From positions 6,510,001-6,574,000 of the forward strand of contig NZ_SNXU01000001.1 of NCBI RefSeq assembly GCF_004362515.1: a DNA stretch of 64,000 nucleotides, given 5' to 3'. This document shows positions 60,201-64,000 of this stretch, piece after piece. Position 1 is the stretch's first letter, and every line of letters starts with the position of its first letter. The translations under genes were made by a program, and so were the position numbers. The notes under the pieces were generated by a model that was not told where the DNA came from, did no database searches, and saw only the letters and a program-made list of their open reading frames with translations. This DNA is from Actinokineospora alba. Lineage in GTDB: Bacteria > Actinomycetota > Actinomycetes > Mycobacteriales > Pseudonocardiaceae.

Positions 60201-61855
60201 GGGCCGACCTCGACCTGTTCGGCCCGTGGCGCGGCCTGCCGCCGTCGGTGCGGGCCAACCCGGACGTCGCCGAGGCCGCGGCCGACGGCTGGCTGTGGGG
60301 GCTGACGCCGTTCGAGGACGTTCTGCTGGTGCACGCGGTGCCGAGGCCGCTGGAAGCGCCGCGGCCGACGAAGATCCTCCCCGTGCGGGGCATCGGCACG
60401 ACGTCGGTGGTGCTGTTCGGCGGGCTGGACGTGCACGGGCCGAGCACCGACAGCGTCGCCGCCGAGGCGCGCTGGGTCGACCGGGTCGACGACCTGACGC
60501 TGCCCCGCGACGAGGAGCGCCGGGCCAACGGGGTCGCGTTCACCACGCCCGTCCAGTCCTATGAGGACATCGCCGTGCTGTCGTCGACGGACGGCGAGGT
60601 CACCGTGCCGAACCTCGGGAAAGTACGGCTGCACAAGGCTTCGCACGAGTTCGGCGACACCCGGCACCGAGTGGTCACCTACCGGTTCCGGGCGTCGACC
60701 CGGTTCCGCGAGTACTTCCACCCGGAGCTGCTGAAGCCCACCGACGGTGACCCGATCGACGACGGGCGCAGCGTGGTCGGGCCCGAGGTGGTCGTGTCGG
60801 TGCCGTCGTCGGCCCCGCCCGCGGCGCCGGTCGTGCACTCGGTCATCCCGCTGTTCCGCTGGTCGGACGGCACCGAGCCGGAGCAGCCGATGGCGCGGCG
60901 GCACGGCAGGCGGGCCGGTGTGCGGATCTACCTGGAGCGGCCGTGGTGGAGCAGCGGCGACGGCGAACTGCTCGGCGTCCTGCTCGCGACCGGCGGCTCC
61001 GACGAGTTCGGCCCGCCCGCGCCGGACGACTCGGGATTCCCGTTCGTCAGCAAGTGGGGCCAGGACCCGGCGTGGATCAGCGCGCCCGTCCGGCGTCGCG
61101 CGCTGGAACTGGTCACCTTGGACAACCTGTTGCACACCAGTGGTTTCGACGACCGCCCGGCACCTGGCAGGCCGGTGACCGCGCCGGTGCGGCTGCCGCT
61201 CGCCACGCTGCCGGACCGGCCGGAGGTGACCGTGGTCGGCTACAAGCCGCGGTTCAACCTCGACCGCGGGCTCTGGTACGTCGACGTGGCGCTGGACCCG
61301 GGGAACGCGTTCTGGCCGTTCGTCCGCCTCGCGGTGTGCCGGTACCAGCCGAACAGCGTCGACGGCTGCCACCTGTCCGCGCCGGTGCGCTGCGACTACG
61401 TGCAGCTGCCCGCCGAGCGGACCACCAGCGTGAGCCGCACCGACGAGACGCACGTGCGGGTCGTGGTCAGCGGCCCGATCGGCCTGCGCCGCCAGCCAGG
61501 ACGCGGCGGCATCGACACCTTGGCCGCGGCGGTCGACGAGAACCGCCGGGTGATCGCCCGCCTGCAGCGCCGCGACCCTGCCATCGACACCGACCTCGGC
61601 TGGTCGACCGTGGCGGCGGACCGGCTGACTGTCCGCGGCGCCGGCGACGGCGAGGTCGCCTGGGTCGGCGAACTCGACGCGGGCGCCAAGCTCCCGCTGC
61701 GCCGCCCGGGGACCGCGTCGGACTGGCGGATCATGGTGGAGGAATGGGAGATGCTGCCCGGCGACCCACCCGCCCCCGCCGACACCGGCCCAGTGATCGG
61801 CGTCTTCCCGATCTGGGAACGCCGCCTCACCTACGCCGACGAAATCCCCCTATAA
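57299..61855 (+). CDS. Giant hypothetical protein 2 (1518 aa)
   Basis: Unrecognised protein starting 3 bp after giant protein 1, with AGGAG of the preceding stop region as its ribosome site. It begins METELFMLCALPHSVSALNHFHVSLFVAPKI and has no signal peptide or clear membrane helix. The protein has several beta-rich blocks separated by Ala-rich helical linkers (about 560-720), Trp-rich motifs (FGWEGWSLSAGRPGKR ~475; RPWWSSGDGELLGVLL ~1220) and a C-terminal beta block with FNLDRGLWYVDVALDPG (~1317) and WRIMVEEWEMLPGDPP. The size and spacing suggest that the two giants act together, perhaps as a complex. I could not relate it to insecticidal toxin, tail-fibre, non-ribosomal peptide or PKS families by eye. 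Confidence 0.8.
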   Translation: METELFMLCALPHSVSALNHFHVSLFVAPKISPADDRVLGDFRIFPDWAQTAKTALRIELFDQAGVIEAEPLLDPIQPQVWRAAFPADTPVKGNRVPEWDDRRWRSFSARATHDIAKALHMATIYADPTSPPAPSAHPLAGPLTELAAKYHRVKKFGSERRQVYDESLMTADLDGLIESPERLAVIERLVAAEGNWLRKIALELHRCRRFYERPESQDDYRERPVPGAVSPTLPQQQPEFHERCAMAGDHPALLRALGLVIDLKVADPDRLRRSRWLSARAAIDDDFSHGRSNEVRCQVTAEDAFVTVAGTPDWSDGALRLGDEDRFAVLELDTDGSAIKTERFLWTLPRLLASQANGDPVNAATPAHRSGGFTVARTGQALNTQDRLARQLEVQSSLAGGDPPRLLTEDVCRGLRIEVWDDTVRRWRSLHQRLTDVTVLGHGMLLDDLEEDGFIQGTSAHETPGKAKSPIHVHEAMFGWEGWSLSAGRPGKRVRNEGADEIVEDTPSAPDVSPTHPILITNEVRPGSLPRLRFGRSYAFRAWAVDLAGNSRPHELDPPPAAPADAVAAALAGTLGVEDPARDASARLGVGLRVATNAALQANRFTEETVEGQGDLGHPELEPILAGRLRERRAAVDPTRAPLLSRRALVAEAVAAAVNDPHEPFVTDVAVRSAAGLAHLISTHLTPGAPLAEAAAAALDTVTALRPYLRWDPVPSPALVPRDRYTEGESLRVLVVRSGVTQDLTTLAITVTDPAAYAAAVATAHPGLDLRYHDRSERHLAPPKTSQSQAEQHGMFDLAIGSTTPADHLKMLGWALREDGSFLDLDIADVDNPPSRVDQLNVRLEHQAGPPHADRTTLPLAKPGDPLPPGQYVVHDVDDLVLPYLPDPLARGISLVFPEAGRDRPIPFPFGTEGFTARYSGQWPVVEPFRLVLDGGGELNGAVSGRVLTLSLPPGDLQRFRLASSLDRADLDLFGPWRGLPPSVRANPDVAEAAADGWLWGLTPFEDVLLVHAVPRPLEAPRPTKILPVRGIGTTSVVLFGGLDVHGPSTDSVAAEARWVDRVDDLTLPRDEERRANGVAFTTPVQSYEDIAVLSSTDGEVTVPNLGKVRLHKASHEFGDTRHRVVTYRFRASTRFREYFHPELLKPTDGDPIDDGRSVVGPEVVVSVPSSAPPAAPVVHSVIPLFRWSDGTEPEQPMARRHGRRAGVRIYLERPWWSSGDGELLGVLLATGGSDEFGPPAPDDSGFPFVSKWGQDPAWISAPVRRRALELVTLDNLLHTSGFDDRPAPGRPVTAPVRLPLATLPDRPEVTVVGYKPRFNLDRGLWYVDVALDPGNAFWPFVRLAVCRYQPNSVDGCHLSAPVRCDYVQLPAERTTSVSRTDETHVRVVVSGPIGLRRQPGRGGIDTLAAAVDENRRVIARLQRRDPAIDTDLGWSTVAADRLTVRGAGDGEVAWVGELDAGAKLPLRRPGTASDWRIMVEEWEMLPGDPPAPADTGPVIGVFPIWERRLTYADEIPL

Positions 61856-61860
61856 CCCGC

Positions 61861-61944
61861 GAGTCCCACGTTCAGAACAGTGAGTTCCCCGTTCCCGACA
61901 CCGAGTTCGTCGTTCCCGACACTGAGTTCTCAGTTCGAGAGCGC
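61861..61944. repeat. Four degenerate 21-bp tandem repeats
   Basis: Units start at 61861, 61882, 61903 and 61924 and follow the pattern GAGTTC-N3-GTTCCCGACAC-N. Units 2 and 3 differ at a few positions; units 1 and 4 are more diverged. They lie in the intergenic space after giant gene 2. Similar short intergenic GAGTTC/GTTCCCGACA repeats are, as I recall, scattered in Pseudonocardiales genomes. Confidence 0.8.
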
Positions 61945-61946
61945 GG

Positions 61947-61982
61947 CCCCGCGCACGGCCTGGCACAGGACCGTGCGCGGGG
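61947..61982. terminator. Terminator hairpin between convergent genes
   Basis: CCCCGCGCACGG (61947-61958) and CCGTGCGCGGGG (61971-61982) form a perfect 12-bp stem with a 12-base loop, between the stop of giant gene 2 and the stop of the M23 peptidase gene. Confidence 0.8.
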
Positions 61983-61992
61983 ACGCCGGGAC

Positions 61993-62544
61993 TCAGGCGT
62001 AGTAGTTCACACTGACCGGCCAGGACCCCGTGGGCGGGCTCCAGCCCTGCAGGGACGCCGGGATGCCGACCCGGTTGTAGCAGTTGATCACCTGGAAGTG
62101 CAGGTGCGGCGCGGTGGCGGCCCCGGTGCCGCCCGACCAGCCGATGACCCGGCCCTGCGGAACCCAGGTGCCCGCGTTGTAGATGGCCCGGTTCAGGTGC
62201 GCGTAGTGGGTGCAGGTGCCGTTGGAGTGCCGGATGATCACCTCAATGCCGTTCTGCCAGTACTGCGACCAGTTCGACACGAGGATCTGGCCGCCCTGCG
62301 CGGCGGAGACCTCGTAGTTCGCGGGAAGCCCGAAGTCCCACGCGTACTCGTTGTACGGGCCGACGTGGGAGTAGGTGCCCTCCGGCCCCTGGGTCACCCG
62401 GTACGCCTCACCCGCCGGGTACGGCAGTTCGTAGTAGTAGTTCGCGGCCGAGGCCTGACCCGCCCCGGCGACCAGCATTCCCGCCGCCAGCAGCGCGCTC
62501 ACCATGGTCAGGATCGTGCGCCGCGGCCTGGCTAATCGGTTCAT
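61993..62544 (-). CDS. Secreted M23-family (LytM-type) peptidase-like protein
   Basis: A 183-aa protein with a Sec signal (MNRLARPRRT... hydrophobic core MVSALLAAGMLVAGAG, probable cleavage after ASA) followed by an M23 domain. The zinc-site elements are visible as HVGPYNEYAWDFGLP, HYAHLN and HLHFQV. GWSGGTG and VPQGRVIG are typical of the family's beta-strands. It should act on the peptidoglycan outside the membrane. The mature domain is short, with no LysM or SH3b anchor. ATG start; convergent with giant gene 2. Confidence 0.9.
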   Translation of the reverse strand: MNRLARPRRTILTMVSALLAAGMLVAGAGQASAANYYYELPYPAGEAYRVTQGPEGTYSHVGPYNEYAWDFGLPANYEVSAAQGGQILVSNWSQYWQNGIEVIIRHSNGTCTHYAHLNRAIYNAGTWVPQGRVIGWSGGTGAATAPHLHFQVINCYNRVGIPASLQGWSPPTGSWPVSVNYYA

Positions 62545-62662
62545 CGAACGTCCTCTCGTCGCGAAGTCCCTGCTGCGGCAGGGTTATCGAGAGTCGCAGG
62601 CCGATTCACGAAGCGTCAACGGATGCGGTGAAATAATCACCGCGGCCGCGACCCTTGAGGGG

Positions 62663-63292
62663 TCACGTGGCCCGGATGATCCGGCGGTCGATCGCCGCCG
62701 CCACCGCGCCCGCCCGGGTGTCGACGCCGAGCTTCGTGTAGATGTGCGACAGGTGCGACTTCACCGTCGCCTCGGACACGAACAGCTCGCGGGCCATCTC
62801 CTTGTTTCCCAAGCCGCGCGAGAGCAGTTCGAGGACTTCGACCTCGCGCTCGGTGATCGTCGGCCCCGGCCGGGCGGTCCGGCGGACCAGGGTGGCCGCG
62901 ACGGACGGGGCCAGCACCGTCTCCCCGCGCGCCGTCGCCCGGATGCCCGCGAACAACTCCGGGGGCGGGGCGTCCTTGAGCAGGTAGCCGCGGGCGCCTG
63001 CGTCGAGTGCGCGCAGGATGTCGGACTCGGTGTCGTAAGTGGTCAGCACCAGCACTTCCGGCGGCTCGGGCAGACCCCGCAGCCGCGCGGTGATCTCGGC
63101 GCCCCCGGCGGCGGCCGCACCGAGGCTGAGGTCCATCAGCACCACGTCCGGCCGCTGCGATGCCACCGCGCCCAGCGCCGCGTCGAGCCCGTCGGCCTCG
63201 CCGACGACGGACAGGTCGTCCTGCCCGTCGATGAGCGCGCGCAGGCCTGCCCGCACGACGGGATGGTCGTCCACCAGCACGATCCTGATCAC
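62663..63292 (-). CDS. NarL/FixJ-family response regulator
   Basis: A 209-aa regulator: receiver domain (VLVDDHPVVRAGLRALI, phospho-acceptor Asp in VVLMDLS, TTYDTESDILRALDAGARGYLLKD) and a C-terminal LuxR-type helix-turn-helix (ITEREVEVLELLSRGLGNKEMARELFVSEATVKSHLSHIYTKLGV). The GTG start overlaps the stop of the kinase gene by GTGA, so the pair is one operon. The targets are unknown. Confidence 0.93.
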   Translation of the reverse strand: MIRIVLVDDHPVVRAGLRALIDGQDDLSVVGEADGLDAALGAVASQRPDVVLMDLSLGAAAAGGAEITARLRGLPEPPEVLVLTTYDTESDILRALDAGARGYLLKDAPPPELFAGIRATARGETVLAPSVAATLVRRTARPGPTITEREVEVLELLSRGLGNKEMARELFVSEATVKSHLSHIYTKLGVDTRAGAVAAAIDRRIIRAT

Positions 63293-64000
63293 CTGGCCAC
63301 CTCCAGCGGGAACCGCACCGACACCGTGGTGCCCTCCCCCATCGCGCTCTCCACGTCCGCCCGCCCGCCGAGTTGCTCGGCCCGCTCGCGGATGCCGCGC
63401 AGCCCGCGACCACGCAGCGGGCCGGACGGCGGCTGCCCGGGCTGGAAGCCGCGCCCGTCGTCGCGGATGTCGAGCAGCACCTCGTCGTCGTGGTAGGTCA
63501 GGGTGACCGCCACCCGCGCCGCGCCCGCGTGCTCGCGGACGTTGGCGAGCGCGCCCCGGGCGGTGCTCACCAGCGCGGCGGCGACCTCGGGCCGCAGCGG
63601 CACCGGCGTGCCGTGAACCCGTACCTCGACGTCGAGTCCGGGCGCGGCCTGGGCGGCGGCCCGGCGCAGCGCGGCGGGAAGCGCGGTCCCGGAGCTGTCC
63701 CCGGTCAGCTCGGCCGGGGCCAAGTCCCGCACGACGCGGCGGACCTCGTCGAGACCGTCGCGCGCGGTCGCGGCCGCGGTGCGGACATGGTCGCGCGCCG
63801 TCGCGGGTTCCCTGGTCCAGGACTGCTCGGCGGCCTGCAGCAGCAGGTTGATGCTGGACAACCCCTGTCCGACGGAGTCGTGGATGTCCCGCGAGAGCCG
63901 GGTCCGCTCGGCGAGCGCGCCGGAGCGGCGCTGCTCCTCAGCGAGTTCGGCCTGCGCCTCGGTGAGGTCGTCGAGCAGCCGCTGCCGGGCCCGCGACTCG
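63289..64000 (-). CDS. Sensor histidine kinase, NarL-type partner, 5' end outside the window
   Basis: The visible C-terminal ~237 residues contain the HisKA_3 phosphoacceptor motif TRLSRDIHDSVGQGLSS, ALANVREHAGAARVAVT (N-box), DIRDDGRGF (G1) and GRGLRGIRERAEQLGG (G2). A helical charged segment precedes the phosphoacceptor His. The sensor and membrane part lies beyond the right edge. The gene is immediately upstream of its response regulator. Confidence 0.92.
   Translation of the reverse strand, partial: ESRARQRLLDDLTEAQAELAEEQRRSGALAERTRLSRDIHDSVGQGLSSINLLLQAAEQSWTREPATARDHVRTAAATARDGLDEVRRVVRDLAPAELTGDSSGTALPAALRRAAAQAAPGLDVEVRVHGTPVPLRPEVAAALVSTARGALANVREHAGAARVAVTLTYHDDEVLLDIRDDGRGFQPGQPPSGPLRGRGLRGIRERAEQLGGRADVESAMGEGTTVSVRFPLEVAR

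Noticed and set aside
53444..61855. Contractile injection system, toxin complex or phage tail module
   Set aside because: Sizes are suggestive, but there are no sheath, tube, baseplate, AAA+ ATPase or Rhs/Tc-type repeats nearby.
61861..61944. CRISPR array
   Set aside because: The 21-bp units follow directly without spacers and no cas genes are present.

Overview
The window is high-GC DNA with strong third-position GC bias and GTG/ATG starts behind GGAGG-type ribosome sites. The gene content (modular type I polyketide synthases, MMPL transporter, SigE-type ECF factor, XRE-TPR regulator, HutC-type GntR, MEDS/HATPase protein) points to a filamentous actinobacterium, probably of the Pseudonocardiales; that placement is inference. 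I see no rRNA, tRNA, CRISPR array or intact insertion sequence.

1-30,739 (minus strand): five polyketide synthase (PKS) genes in one direction, read E-D-C-B-A from 30,739 towards 1, with gene A running off the left edge. E carries a KSQ loading module (active-site Cys replaced by Gln) with a methylmalonyl-type AT, then module 1. D and C are one reducing module each (KS-AT-DH-KR-ACP). B and A carry KS-AT-KR-carrier modules of a visibly different lineage. The predicted chain is a propionate-started, methyl-branched triene followed by hydroxylated malonate units. No thioesterase is in view.

30,740-41,700: the tailoring, export and regulatory arm. A stand-alone condensation-domain acyltransferase and an MMPL exporter diverge from the PKS operon and end at a 43-nt perfect palindrome. 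Facing them is an ACP / AMP ligase / PLP decarboxylase triad that looks like the set associated with exosortase A loci in Gram-negative bacteria. A second condensation-domain protein diverges from the triad, followed by two related LuxR-type regulators. A plausible reading is that the triad makes a decarboxylated (amino)acyl-ACP, a condensation protein transfers it to the polyketide, and MMPL exports the product.

41,700-53,300: ordinary genome. An XRE-TPR regulator with repeat-rich promoter, a small secreted peptide, folE-DoxX with a divergent Cys-rich HTH regulator, an ECF sigma/anti-sigma-like pair, then trpB-trpA-GntR-VanZ, translationally coupled and preceded by two copies of the palindrome GTTCTAGAAC. 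A MEDS/HATPase protein and a class V aminotransferase-like enzyme follow.

53,300-64,000: two adjacent giant genes (1283 and 1518 aa) that I cannot assign to any family and that look like one functional unit, a 21-bp tandem repeat and terminator, a secreted M23 peptidase, and a NarL-type two-component system whose kinase runs off the right edge.
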